Assembly: GCA_022824025.1 (NCBI GenBank)
Contig: JAJEBF010000014.1
Coordinates: 62,001-126,000 of the forward strand
Reading direction: 5' to 3'
Length of the DNA: 64,000 bases
Source: Caldilineaceae bacterium
GTDB lineage: Bacteria; Chloroflexota; Anaerolineae; Caldilineales; Caldilineaceae
Translations under genes and position numbers: made by a program
Shown here: positions 27,785 to 36,848 of the stretch, piece by piece
Numbering within the stretch: position 1 is the stretch's first letter
Layout of the letters: each line of letters begins with the position of its first letter
The notes under the pieces: generated by a model
Database searches by the model: none
Told to the model about the DNA's origin: nothing
What the model saw: the letters and a program-made list of their open reading frames with translations, nothing else

Positions 27785-29293
27785 ATGACGGTCTTTCAAA
27801 CCATCGCAAGAAATACCTTCTGGAGCGCCCTCAGTACGTTCGGGGGACTTCTCCTTGGTATCGTCACCAACATCGTGCTGGCTCGCATGCTTGGCGCGGC
27901 GGCCCTGGGCCAGTACAACTACTGGCTCTGGCTGATCGGCCTCCTTGCTCTGGTCGCCTCCCCCGGCATCCCCCAGGCAATGACAAAATTCGGTGCGGAA
28001 TACCTGGGCCAGGGGGAAGAGCGAATTGCTTCAGCCATCTTTGGCCGCCTCCTGCAACTGGAGCTGGCCCTCGGCGCCGCGGCCGGCGTCCTGGTTCTTG
28101 CCTATTCCTGGATTGTCCCCGAAAGCGACACGCTCGCCCTGGCCGCCGTCGCCCTTGCCGTCGTGCTCGTCGTCGTCGAGGTCTTCTTCTTCGCGGCGGC
28201 CAAAGGGGCGCAGGACTTTCGCATATTCAGCCAGGCCAGCCTCATCGGAGGTCTCTTTTACGGATTCGCCGCGATTGCCATCGTGTCGTTCGGTTTTGGC
28301 GTCTACCTCCTTCTACTCGCCTACATCGGGCGCCGCATCCTCGCAATCCTCCTGGTCGGCTGGAAGCTGCCCGCGCACTATCTGTTCCAGGGGGCTTTGT
28401 CCCTCAATATACCGCCGCAGCTGCGCCGCCGCATCCTTCTCTATTGCCGGGATATCATTCTCATCTTTGCCGCCAGCACGATCCCTTATGAGCGGTTCGG
28501 AATCTTCTTTCTCAAAAGGCTGGCCACAGACGTGGACATCGCCTTTTACAGCCAGTCCTTCGACCTGGCGATTCGCGCAATGGCCATCCCCGCAATCTTT
28601 ACCGCAACCCTGTTGCCAACTTTCTCCGCGCTGCAAGGACAGGACCAGCGCGAACGGATAAATCGGATCTACCTGTCTTCCAATCGAATCGCAGCGGCAA
28701 TCGCCATGCCAATCGGGCTGGGAGGAGCCGCGGCCGCCTACTCGGTCGCGCTCCTCTATGGTCCGGAATTCCTGGCCATGGCTCCTGTCCTGGCGATCTT
28801 CTTCGTCGGTCACATCGCCGGCGCCATTGCTTCTGTCAGCGTATCCATGCTATACAGTATGGAGGAGCAGAGCTTCATCGTCCGTCTGAACGCGGTCATG
28901 GCGCTTTTCAACCTTGCCCTTTCGCTCCTCCTGATCCCAAATCTGGGCGCGACAGGCGCGGCGCTGGCCACCTGTAGCAGCCACACCATTTCCAGCATCG
29001 TTTGCATGACCCATGTCGCCCGACGCCTCCAAGTGACCTTGCCCTTCCGCGTGCTCAGCCGCGTCTCCATGGCGGCCCTGTTAGCCGCAGTGGTTGCCTG
29101 GCTCGTCAGCACCTGGCTGGGCGGCCTGGTCGTCGCCGTCGCCGCCGCCGCCCTCACATACCCCGCCATGCTCAGAATGTTCGACGCCCTGGACGACACC
29201 GACCTGCACGTGCTCAGCCGGCTGAGCCAGTACCTGCCCCAGAACCTGGCGCCGGCTTACCAGAACCTCCTCCATTTCATCGTGCGCAGATAA
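27785..29293 (+). CDS. Wzx-type oligosaccharide flippase (MATE/MVF superfamily)
   Basis: 502 residues and strongly hydrophobic throughout, consistent with the 12-14 membrane helices of polysaccharide transporters. The N-terminus (IARNTFWSALSTFGGLLLGIVTNIVLARML) and the conserved early segment PGIPQAMTKFGAEYLG are typical. It would move lipid-linked oligosaccharide units across the cytoplasmic membrane. It sits inside a run of glycosyltransferase genes and ends 3 bases before the GT2 gene. No Wzy polymerase or initiating phosphoglycosyl transferase is present in the window. Confidence 0.88.
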   Translation: MTVFQTIARNTFWSALSTFGGLLLGIVTNIVLARMLGAAALGQYNYWLWLIGLLALVASPGIPQAMTKFGAEYLGQGEERIASAIFGRLLQLELALGAAAGVLVLAYSWIVPESDTLALAAVALAVVLVVVEVFFFAAAKGAQDFRIFSQASLIGGLFYGFAAIAIVSFGFGVYLLLLAYIGRRILAILLVGWKLPAHYLFQGALSLNIPPQLRRRILLYCRDIILIFAASTIPYERFGIFFLKRLATDVDIAFYSQSFDLAIRAMAIPAIFTATLLPTFSALQGQDQRERINRIYLSSNRIAAAIAMPIGLGGAAAAYSVALLYGPEFLAMAPVLAIFFVGHIAGAIASVSVSMLYSMEEQSFIVRLNAVMALFNLALSLLLIPNLGATGAALATCSSHTISSIVCMTHVARRLQVTLPFRVLSRVSMAALLAAVVAWLVSTWLGGLVVAVAAAALTYPAMLRMFDALDDTDLHVLSRLSQYLPQNLAPAYQNLLHFIVRR

Positions 29294-29296
29294 GAG

Positions 29297-30199
29297 ATGC
29301 CTGACTCTCCCCTCTGGTCTGTCATCCTGCCCACCTACCGGCGCGAAAAGGTGCTATGTGACACAGTTCAGCATCTGCTCAACCTGTCCTATCCCAACTA
29401 CGAACTCCTGGTCATCGACCAGACGCCTGACCACGAAGCCCAGACCGAACAGTTCCTCCTTGACTGCCGCAAGCGGTTCCCGGACCGGTTTCGCCATCGC
29501 ATCGTCGCCAAAGCAAATCTGCCTCACGCCCGAAATATAGGCGCGCAAATGGCCAGAGGCAGCTCTCTCCTCTACTGCGACGATGACATCATTCCACCTG
29601 TAGATCTTATCGAACTGCACAAGGCAAACCTCGATCGCCCCGGCATCGGCGCCGCGACCGGAGGCGTATACGTGGAACGAAAGAAGATGCCTCAAAAGCC
29701 AAGACCATGTATCATCTCCCCAAATGGCCGCGTCGTCGATTTCTGGGAACACGAAGTCCCCAAAGGAACCACCGATAGCCTGCGAGGCGCTAATATGTCA
29801 ATTTCACGCAAGCTGGCAACCGATGTCGGCCTCTTCGACGAGAACTACATCGGACGCGCCAACAATGAAGAAACCGACTTTTCTCTCCGGATTCTGCGCC
29901 GCGGCTTCCAGATCGCCTATGACCCTGCCGCGGCCATCGTGCATCTCGGCTACCCGACCGGCGGCTCACGCGCCAGTAAAGACAGTGATGAAGGGCGCTA
30001 CTTCTATGAATCCCACCACAACAACGCCTACTTTTTTGCCAAGAATTTTCAGCAACGGTACCTGCCCTTCTTCCTCAAAAGGGAGCTGGGTTGGATCCTG
30101 ATCAAACAGGCCATCTTCCAGGGGCACCCGGAACGCGCAGTCCCTTCACTTCTCGGCCTTTGGCGCGGTTACAGGGCCGGCCTCCGCAACCGGAGCTGA
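29297..30199 (+). CDS. Glycosyltransferase family 2 enzyme
   Basis: 300 residues with a GT-A fold. The nucleotide-binding start is WSVILPTYRREKVL, the metal-binding acids are in LLYCDDDIIPP (DxD equivalent), and the acceptor-side acids are in NNEETDFSLRILRRGF. This inverting family uses UDP- or GDP-sugars. It is the only GT-A enzyme of the cluster and may add a branch or first sugar. It lies 3 bases after the flippase and 10 bases before the next GT4 gene, so all are probably co-transcribed. Confidence 0.9.
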   Translation: MPDSPLWSVILPTYRREKVLCDTVQHLLNLSYPNYELLVIDQTPDHEAQTEQFLLDCRKRFPDRFRHRIVAKANLPHARNIGAQMARGSSLLYCDDDIIPPVDLIELHKANLDRPGIGAATGGVYVERKKMPQKPRPCIISPNGRVVDFWEHEVPKGTTDSLRGANMSISRKLATDVGLFDENYIGRANNEETDFSLRILRRGFQIAYDPAAAIVHLGYPTGGSRASKDSDEGRYFYESHHNNAYFFAKNFQQRYLPFFLKRELGWILIKQAIFQGHPERAVPSLLGLWRGYRAGLRNRS

Positions 30200-30209
30200 C
30201 CGATTCATC

Positions 30210-31304
30210 ATGAAGATAGCCGTGCTTTCCGCCCATCTGCCATCGCCCACCCGCGCCAAAACGGGCGGCGTCGCCTACGCAGCCCACAGACTGGCCAATG
30301 CCCTGACCAAACGCGGCCACATAGTGACCGTCTTCACGACCGATCAAAGGCCGCCTGGCGCCGCCTACAGCGTCCACAGAATCCTCTCCTCTCCACCCGC
30401 CAACCCCCTGCGCGCCTGGCTCTGGCACTGGCAACTGGCTTGGCGCTTCCGCGGCCAGGACTACACCGGCTACGACATCATTCACGCCCATGGCAACAAC
30501 GCTCTTATACGACACCAGGGCAGGCCGCTGGTGAGAACGCTCCATGGCTCCTCCTGGGCCGAAGCAATCTACGCAAACAGCTGGAAACGACGCCTCTGGT
30601 ACCTTACACTTACCCCCGGCGAACGTTGGGAAGCCGCAAGAGCCACCTGCGTCGTCGCCGACAGCGCAGGTACCCGGCAGTTCGCGCCCAACATCGACCT
30701 CGTGATCCCCAATTCGGTGAATCACCAGGTCTTCTACCCAGGCCCCCAATTGAACCATCCTCTCAGACATCCCCAGCCCGCCATCCTCTTCGTGGGAACG
30801 ACAGGCGGACGCAAGCGGGGAAAACTGCTCCTGGACATCTTTCACGACCAAATTCGACCTGCCCTTCCCGGCGCAGAACTCTGGATGGTGGCCGAGCGCA
30901 GCGTCCAGGCCCCTGGTGTCACCTCCTTTCACAATCCCAGTGATGACGCCCTGGCCGATCTGTACCGCCGCGCCTGGGTCTTCTGCCTACCCAGCGCTTA
31001 CGAAGGCTTTGGCATCCCTTATATTGAAGCAATGGCTTGCGGCACACCCGTCGTCGCAACACCGAACGCCGGCGCGCGCGAACTGCTTGAGGACGGAAGG
31101 TGGGGCCTGCTGGCCCGGCCGGCCGAACTGGGATCTGGGCTATTGGCGCTCCTGAACGATCCGGCCCGTCGACACGCCCTCGCCCAGCGCGGCCTGGAGC
31201 GCGCCCAAGCCTTTTCCCAGGAGCGTGTCGTTGACGCCTACGAAAGCCTCTTCGCCAGCCTGGTCGACAGCCAGGCAGATGGCGGCAACGGGCAGCAGGA
31301 GTAG
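30210..31304 (+). CDS. Glycosyltransferase family 4 enzyme (EPS cluster, GT 3)
   Basis: 364 residues, GT-B fold. The N-terminal part carries KTGGVAYAAHRLANALTKRGH and YDIIHAHGNNAL; the donor domain carries AILFVGTTGGRKRGKLLLDIF and SAYEGFGIPYIEAMACGTPVV (E-x7-E). The residue after the beta-strand, usually a basic residue in the R/K pair contacting the nucleotide diphosphate, is retained as GGRKRGK. It is tightly packed between the GT2 gene and GT 4. Confidence 0.9.
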   Translation: MKIAVLSAHLPSPTRAKTGGVAYAAHRLANALTKRGHIVTVFTTDQRPPGAAYSVHRILSSPPANPLRAWLWHWQLAWRFRGQDYTGYDIIHAHGNNALIRHQGRPLVRTLHGSSWAEAIYANSWKRRLWYLTLTPGERWEAARATCVVADSAGTRQFAPNIDLVIPNSVNHQVFYPGPQLNHPLRHPQPAILFVGTTGGRKRGKLLLDIFHDQIRPALPGAELWMVAERSVQAPGVTSFHNPSDDALADLYRRAWVFCLPSAYEGFGIPYIEAMACGTPVVATPNAGARELLEDGRWGLLARPAELGSGLLALLNDPARRHALAQRGLERAQAFSQERVVDAYESLFASLVDSQADGGNGQQE

Positions 31305-31315
31305 GAGCCCGTCCA

Positions 31316-32461
31316 ATGTCGAGGCAACCAACGCTCTCCCCGCCCCAAACCTCAGCCCCTCCGCGACCGAGAGTTGCCCTGCTTACCCTGGACTTTTACC
31401 CGCGCGTCGGTGGAATGCAGCAATATCTATTTGAAATAAGCCGCCGTATCGGTCTCAACTGCGACCTGACCATCGTGTATCCGAACGGCAACCCCTCTCT
31501 TTTCGGCGAGGAGCCATTCCAATTGGTCAGTCTGGAGAAGGACCGGAGAGGCCCCTTTTCCGGCTCCGCCGTACAGTCGTCCTGGCGCATCTTGCGCATG
31601 TTGGGCGTTCTTCGTCCAAACATTGTCGTCGTAGGACATGCACACCCTCGGCTTCTGCTGCCAGCCGCCCTTTTCCGGAGACCCTACATCGCCCTTGCAT
31701 ACGGCAACGACTTTGAGGCCGCGCAGCAGCGGTGGCATGCCCCCTTCTTCAACCGGCTTCTTGCGGGCGCGCAATCGCTGGTGACAATTTCGCGCGCCAA
31801 CGCCCGGCGCTTTCAAGATCTGGGTCTGCCGTCCCCTGAGATTCTCCATCCCGGTACCAACCCGGAACGCTTTGCCCCGGCCCCCTCGCCTCCGCAAGGG
31901 CCTCCCGTCCTCCTCACCGTCGCCCGGCTCGTGCCCCGTAAGGGGATCGACACTGTCCTCCTGGCATTGCCCCCACTGCTAGGCCGGTTTCCCCGTCTCC
32001 AATACTGGATTGTAGGCGACGGTCCCTCCAGAGAATCGCTTGCCAGGCAGACCCGGCAGCTGGGGCTCCAGGATGCAGTGCGCTTCATGCAAAACGTAAC
32101 CGACACCGAACTGCCGCAAATCTACCGGCGCGCCGCCATTTTTGTCATGCCCGCACGCGCAGACTATTATGCCGGCAGCGTCGAAGGCTTCGGCATCGTC
32201 TATCTCGAAGCCAGCGCCTCCGGCCTGCCCGTGGTCGCGGCCCGCGCCGGCGGAGCCGCGGAGGCCGTGCTCGAAAACGAGACCGGCCTCCTGGTCCCTC
32301 CGGACGACCCCGCGGCCCTGGAACAGGCCCTTGCCCGCCTGCTCAACGACCCCGGACAAAGACAGCGCATGGGCCGCGCCGGCCGCCGCTGGGTCGAGCG
32401 CGAAATGAACTGGGATCGAGCTGGCCGTCAATTCATGTCGATCGTCGAACGAACCCTATGA
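31316..32461 (+). CDS. Glycosyltransferase family 4 enzyme (EPS cluster, GT 4; PimB-like)
   Basis: 381 residues. The start of the fold is VALLTLDFYPRVGGMQQYLFE, resembling actinobacterial mannosyltransferases such as PimB. The donor half has LLTVARLVPRKGIDTVLLAL, then YAGSVEGFGIVYLEASASGLPVV with the E-x7-E pair. The long acidic-loop phrase ARADYYAGSVEGFG is a feature of PimB-like enzymes. Mannosyl transfer is therefore a reasonable guess, not a certainty. Its stop overlaps the next start by four bases (ATGA). Confidence 0.88.
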   Translation: MSRQPTLSPPQTSAPPRPRVALLTLDFYPRVGGMQQYLFEISRRIGLNCDLTIVYPNGNPSLFGEEPFQLVSLEKDRRGPFSGSAVQSSWRILRMLGVLRPNIVVVGHAHPRLLLPAALFRRPYIALAYGNDFEAAQQRWHAPFFNRLLAGAQSLVTISRANARRFQDLGLPSPEILHPGTNPERFAPAPSPPQGPPVLLTVARLVPRKGIDTVLLALPPLLGRFPRLQYWIVGDGPSRESLARQTRQLGLQDAVRFMQNVTDTELPQIYRRAAIFVMPARADYYAGSVEGFGIVYLEASASGLPVVAARAGGAAEAVLENETGLLVPPDDPAALEQALARLLNDPGQRQRMGRAGRRWVEREMNWDRAGRQFMSIVERTL

Positions 32462-33618
32462 CACCGCGACCAATCCTCTTCGTCGACCACGCCGACGCCC
32501 TCGGCGGCGCGGAGCGAAGCCTCCTCCTCCTCATGACCTTTCTGGATCGGCGCCGCTGGCAACCCCATCTCATCGCGCCCCCCGGCCAGCTGGCTTCTGA
32601 AGCCGGCGCGGCCGGCTTCCCCGTGCATCCGCAAGCCCTGCCCCGGCTGCGCGGCTCCTCTCGCAGCCTGCTCAACCTGTGGCGCAACGCCCGCAGCATC
32701 GCAACAACCGCGCGCGATATCGGCGCCGCGCTGATCCACAGCAACACGGTGCGCGCAACCGCCTACGCCTCGTTAGCTGCCCGCCTCGCTTCGCTTCCGC
32801 TGGTCTGGCACATGCGTGACTTCTGGCTCTCGGAAGCCGAGCCGGATGCCAAATGGGCCGACCGGCTGGGAAAACGCGCCTTCACCGCGCTTGCCGCCCG
32901 CGTTGTCACAAACTCCCATGCCGTGTCCCAACACCTGCCCACCTCCCCCAAGGTGCGTGCTCTCCATAACGGAATCGATCTTTCTCACTTCGACCTGTCG
33001 CACATCACCGCCGCCAATCGAGTCGAAATCTGCAGCGCAGCCGGTTTTCCAGTCGATGCCCCTCTCGTTGGCATGATCGGCAGAACAAGACCATGGAAAG
33101 GGCAGGAAACATTCTTGCGCATGGCGGCCCAGCTCAGCGAGGCCGAGCCCGCCTGCCGCTTCCTCATCGTCGGCGGCGACCCCTTCGGCGTGCGCGACGA
33201 CTACGAGGCGCGCCTGCTGGAGTTGGGCTCGCAGCCCGGCCTCGCCGGCCGCGTCCATTGGACGGGCCAGCTCGCCGACGTGCGCCCCGCCCTGGCAGCA
33301 CTGGACTTGTTCGTCCATCCCGGCGCTCCCGAACCTTTCGGGCTCGTCAACATCGAAGCCATGGCCATGGAAAAACCGGTCGTCGCCTTTGCCCACGGCG
33401 CCCTGCCCGAAATTGTCTTGCCCGAAGAAACTGGGCTGCTCGTTCCCCCCGGCGACATACACACTCTCGCCAGCGCTGTCTCCCGCCTCTGCCGGGAACC
33501 CATAGAGGCGCGGCGCATGGGCCACGCCGGGCGGCTGCGCGTGGCCAATCATTTCCGCATCGAACGAACCGTATCCGGCTTGGAAACCATCTACGACCAG
33601 CTGCTGGAGGGCAAGTGA
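32458..33618 (+). CDS. Glycosyltransferase family 4 enzyme (EPS cluster, GT 5)
   Basis: 386 residues. It opens PILFVDHADALGGAERSLLLLM, with the GGAE loop common in GT4 enzymes, and has the donor-domain pieces LVGMIGRTRPWKGQETFLRM and PEPFGLVNIEAMAMEKPVV (E-x7-E). Start and previous stop share ATGA, indicating translational coupling with GT 4. A 43-base gap leads to GT 6. Confidence 0.9.
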   Translation: MTPRPILFVDHADALGGAERSLLLLMTFLDRRRWQPHLIAPPGQLASEAGAAGFPVHPQALPRLRGSSRSLLNLWRNARSIATTARDIGAALIHSNTVRATAYASLAARLASLPLVWHMRDFWLSEAEPDAKWADRLGKRAFTALAARVVTNSHAVSQHLPTSPKVRALHNGIDLSHFDLSHITAANRVEICSAAGFPVDAPLVGMIGRTRPWKGQETFLRMAAQLSEAEPACRFLIVGGDPFGVRDDYEARLLELGSQPGLAGRVHWTGQLADVRPALAALDLFVHPGAPEPFGLVNIEAMAMEKPVVAFAHGALPEIVLPEETGLLVPPGDIHTLASAVSRLCREPIEARRMGHAGRLRVANHFRIERTVSGLETIYDQLLEGK

Positions 33619-33661
33619 GAGCGCTGTCAACCGATCACCTGGAGCGACTTCGGTCTGTCCT

Positions 33662-34804
33662 ATGAGAGTTCTGCTCCTCTACAAGGACTACCACCCCGTC
33701 ATCGGCGGGATCGAAAACCACATCCGCCTCCTGGCGCAGGGCCTGCGTGCAGAAGGAGTCGACGCCCGCGTGCTCGTCACCAATACCGGACCCCGCACCC
33801 GTCGCCAGACAGTGGGAGGCGTACCGGTCACCAAGGCAGGCAGGCAGGCCCACATCCTGTCAACACCCATCAGCTTGCCCTTCCTCTTCGCGCTGCGCCG
33901 CCAGGCCGCGGACGCCGACATCGTCCATCTCCACGCGCCCTATCCCCTGGCCGAATTGGCGCAACTCGTCCTCGGACAGGGCAAAACAACCGTGATCTCC
34001 TATCACAGTGACATCGTCCGCCAGCGGCGGACCGGAGAACTCTATGCGCCCCTGTTGCGCCGCGTCCTGCAACGGGCCGCGCTCGTTGCCGCCTCCAGCC
34101 CTGCCTATATCAACTCCTCGCCCTTCCTGTGCGAACTGCAACACAAGTGCCGCGTCATCCACTACGGCATCGAGGTGGACCGCTTCTTCCCGTTTCCGCC
34201 GCCAGCGCGTGCCGAGGCCCCAAACCTGCGCGCCCGCTTCGGCGGCAGGCCGTTGCTCCTCTTCATCGGCCGCCTGCGCCACTATAAAGGAGTCGATGTC
34301 CTCATCCGCGCCATGCACAGCGTCAATGCCCATCTCCTCGTCGTGGGAACCGGGCCCATGGAGGAAACTTGGCAAGACCTGGCCCGTTCCGAAAACCTTG
34401 CCGATAAAGTCACCTTTCTGGGCGACTGTGCCGAGGAAGAGTGTCTCGCGGCGCGCGCCGCCGCCGACATCTTCATCCTGCCCTCCACCAACCGAGCCGA
34501 AGCCCTGGGAATCGTGCAGATCGAGGCCATGGCCTGTGGTCTGCCCGTCATCTCCACCGAGCTCGGCACCGGCACCTCCTACGTCAATATGCACGACCAG
34601 ACAGGGCTGGTCGTTCCCCCAGGCGACCCTCGCGCCCTGGCCGCGGCCATCAACAAGCTCCTCGCCGATCCGCAGAGACGCGCGCACATGGGCGAACGGG
34701 GCCGCAGACGCGTTCGCGAGGCGTTCTCCGCTCCTGCGATGGTCCGCAATACGATCGCCTTCTATCAGGAAGCAGTGGAGCTCTCAGAAGGGGACAGGCC
34801 TTGA
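33662..34804 (+). CDS. Glycosyltransferase family 4 enzyme (EPS cluster, GT 6)
   Basis: 380 residues. The N-terminal domain begins VLLLYKDYHPVIGGIENHI, a form seen in rhamnosyl- and mannosyl-transferases of capsule clusters; the acceptor-domain phrase YHSDIVRQR is family-typical. The donor half has LLFIGRLRHYKGVDVLI and NRAEALGIVQIEAMACGLPVI (E-x7-E). It is followed after 28 bases by the last glycosyltransferase gene. Confidence 0.9.
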   Translation: MRVLLLYKDYHPVIGGIENHIRLLAQGLRAEGVDARVLVTNTGPRTRRQTVGGVPVTKAGRQAHILSTPISLPFLFALRRQAADADIVHLHAPYPLAELAQLVLGQGKTTVISYHSDIVRQRRTGELYAPLLRRVLQRAALVAASSPAYINSSPFLCELQHKCRVIHYGIEVDRFFPFPPPARAEAPNLRARFGGRPLLLFIGRLRHYKGVDVLIRAMHSVNAHLLVVGTGPMEETWQDLARSENLADKVTFLGDCAEEECLAARAAADIFILPSTNRAEALGIVQIEAMACGLPVISTELGTGTSYVNMHDQTGLVVPPGDPRALAAAINKLLADPQRRAHMGERGRRRVREAFSAPAMVRNTIAFYQEAVELSEGDRP

Positions 34805-34832
34805 AAGCCTTCCACACTTGTCACGACGTCCC

Positions 34833-35951
34833 ATGAGCCACTACATTCTCGACGCCCGGACAGCAGCGCCCCGTTTTCCCGGCATCGGACGCTACGTGCG
34901 CAGCCTTTCTCCCGCGCTGATTCCCCAGCTAGCCGCAACAGAAAGTCTGACCGTCATCAACAGCCCAGCCGCAGCCAGCCCGGCGGGAACCCCTTCGCCC
35001 CGCAGCAACTTCGTAACCTCTCCCGTCTCGCCATTCGACCTCAGCCAGCAGTGGCGCATCCCCCTCCAGCTCAGGCAATTTCGGTCAGGCCCTCCGGCAC
35101 TCTACCATAGCCCCTACTACCTCATGCCCTACCGCCCCGGTCTGCCCACCATCCTGACCTTCTATGACCTGATTCCGCTCAAATTCCCCGAGACCGTTTC
35201 CCCCAGGGCAAGGCTCTTCTTTCGTCTGACCGCGTCGCTCGCCCTTCGCGTAGCGACCCGCGTCATTGCGGTTTCCCGGTCCGCCCGCAGCGATCTCATC
35301 AGCGCCTTTCGCGTCCCCGCCGCCAAGATCGCCGTCACCCCGCTCGCCGCCGGCCCCGCCTATCGCCCCCAGCCGGCCGCCGCTGTGGACCGCGTGCGCG
35401 CGCAGTATAACCTGCCTGAGAGTTTTCTCCTCTACGTCGGCATCAACAAGCCTCACAAGAATCTCCCTGCCCTCGTTGATGCCTATGCCCGGCTCGCCTC
35501 GCCGCGCACGGCCCCGCTCGTCATCGCCGGCGCCTGGGATGACCGCTACCCCCAGCCCAAACAGCGCGCCGCGCGGCGCCAGCTCACCGACGCCATCCGC
35601 TTCCTCGGGCCCATCCCCGAGCGGGACCTGCCTGCGCTTTACAGCGCCGCGACCCTGTTCATCTTTCCCAGCCTGTATGAAGGTTTCGGGCTCCCGGTGC
35701 TTGAGGCCATGGCCAGCGGGACGCCCGTAGCCTGCGCAAATACCCCAAGCCTGACAGAAATCGTCGCCGATGCCGCCCGCCTTTTCAACCCCCACTCCAT
35801 CCCGGACATCGCGGACGCGATCGCCGAGCTCCTCGAAGACGGCCCGCAGCGCGCCCGCCGCCGCGAGCAGGGCCTGGCGCGCGCCGGGCGCTACAGTTGG
35901 CGCGCCACCGCCGCCGCCACGCTCAACTGTTACCGTAAACTTCTGGAATAG
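34833..35951 (+). CDS. Glycosyltransferase family 4 enzyme (EPS cluster, GT 7)
   Basis: 372 residues from ATG 34833; the frame is open further left only as a shadow of GT 6. The N-terminus MSHYILDARTAAPRFPGIGRY and the segment YHSPYYLMPYRPGLPTILTFYDLIP are typical of GT4 enzymes of the GT 1 kind. The donor half has FLLYVGINKPHKNLPALVDAY and SLYEGFGLPVLEAMASGTPVA (E-x7-E). It ends the plus-strand glycan cluster at a bidirectional hairpin shared with coaX. Confidence 0.9.
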   Translation: MSHYILDARTAAPRFPGIGRYVRSLSPALIPQLAATESLTVINSPAAASPAGTPSPRSNFVTSPVSPFDLSQQWRIPLQLRQFRSGPPALYHSPYYLMPYRPGLPTILTFYDLIPLKFPETVSPRARLFFRLTASLALRVATRVIAVSRSARSDLISAFRVPAAKIAVTPLAAGPAYRPQPAAAVDRVRAQYNLPESFLLYVGINKPHKNLPALVDAYARLASPRTAPLVIAGAWDDRYPQPKQRAARRQLTDAIRFLGPIPERDLPALYSAATLFIFPSLYEGFGLPVLEAMASGTPVACANTPSLTEIVADAARLFNPHSIPDIADAIAELLEDGPQRARRREQGLARAGRYSWRATAAATLNCYRKLLE

Positions 35952-35988
35952 AAAAAGCCAGGGCGAGGAACGCGCTGCCTTGGCTTTG
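35952..35988. terminator. Bidirectional terminator hairpin between GT 7 and coaX
   Basis: AAAAAGCCAGG at 35952-35962 pairs with CCTTGGCTTT at 35978-35987. The left arm begins with an A run and the right arm ends in TTT, so each direction gets a stem followed by a T-rich tail. It lies exactly between two convergent genes. Confidence 0.7.
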
Positions 35989-35990
35989 GT

Positions 35991-36809
35991 TCAACCTCTG
36001 GTCGAATTGAGCTGGTAAATCCTGCGGATCCCGGCCAGCGTCAGCCATGGATCGTACTGATCGATAGCGCCTGTCAGCGAGGTGATGATCCGCCCCGCCC
36101 CTCCGGTCGCTATCACCGTAACCGGCGCGGCCAGTTCTTCACGAATCCGGCCCAGGAGACCCTCCACCAGCCCCGTATAACCAAGAATGATACCCGACCG
36201 AAGGGCGCCATCGGTGTCGCGGCCTATGGCGCTGCTCGGAGCATCCAATGCTTCCCATTGCCACCCCAGAACCTTATCAACAAACGCTGGGGCCAGCCCG
36301 TGCAAACCGGGAGCCCTGTCCAGCAGCGACCCAGCCGCCGCGGAGAGTCCCGGCGCAATCGCTCCGCCCCGAAACCGCCCCTCCTCGTCGACAACATTAA
36401 ATGTCGTCGCCGTTCCGAAATCGACCGCAACTGCCGCGCCCTCTGCCCGGGCCCTTACCGCAACCGCATCCGCCAGCCTGTCCATCCCCACTGCGTCAGG
36501 ACTTTCCAGGTCAAGAGCCAGGCCCACGTCCATTCTTTGGTGGAGCACCAGCGGTTCGCGTTCGAGCGTCTCCGCCAGCAGGCCCCGCCACACCTCCGTC
36601 AAAGGTCCAACTACACTGCACAACGCCGCGGCCCCGAAGTCCTCCGCGCCCAATCCGGTCTCTCGCCAGAGCTCCTCCAGAGAACGCCTGATCTCCTCCG
36701 GCTGACTTCGCCGGTCCGTCGGCAGCCGCCAGCTTGCAACGGGGACCTCCCCGTCGCCAAACGCGCCCACAACAACGCTGCTGTTCCCGATATCAATGGT
36801 CAGTAGCAT
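35991..36809 (-). CDS. coaX: Type III pantothenate kinase
   Basis: 272 residues. CoaX phosphorylates pantothenate with ATP in the first step of coenzyme A synthesis, without feedback inhibition by CoA. The ASKHA-fold signatures are in place: LTIDIGNSSV at 4-11 (phosphate-1), DFGTATTFNVV at 130-140 (phosphate-2), and the base D110. The catalytic loop reads PDAVGMDR (104-111) where most family members have GADR, so the alanine is methionine here. The start is 39 bases after the VanW gene, with no clear ribosome site, so coupled reading from upstream is likely. Confidence 0.95.
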   Translation of the reverse strand: MLLTIDIGNSSVVVGAFGDGEVPVASWRLPTDRRSQPEEIRRSLEELWRETGLGAEDFGAAALCSVVGPLTEVWRGLLAETLEREPLVLHQRMDVGLALDLESPDAVGMDRLADAVAVRARAEGAAVAVDFGTATTFNVVDEEGRFRGGAIAPGLSAAAGSLLDRAPGLHGLAPAFVDKVLGWQWEALDAPSSAIGRDTDGALRSGIILGYTGLVEGLLGRIREELAAPVTVIATGGAGRIITSLTGAIDQYDPWLTLAGIRRIYQLNSTRG

Positions 36810-36848
36810 GAAATTGCGAGAATGCCGCGACTCTAGCCGAGATCTCCG

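Noticed and set aside
25222-35951. Glycosyltransferase cluster as an acquired genomic island.
   Set aside because: Base composition and codon use look like the neighbours and no integrase, transposase, tRNA or flanking repeat is present.
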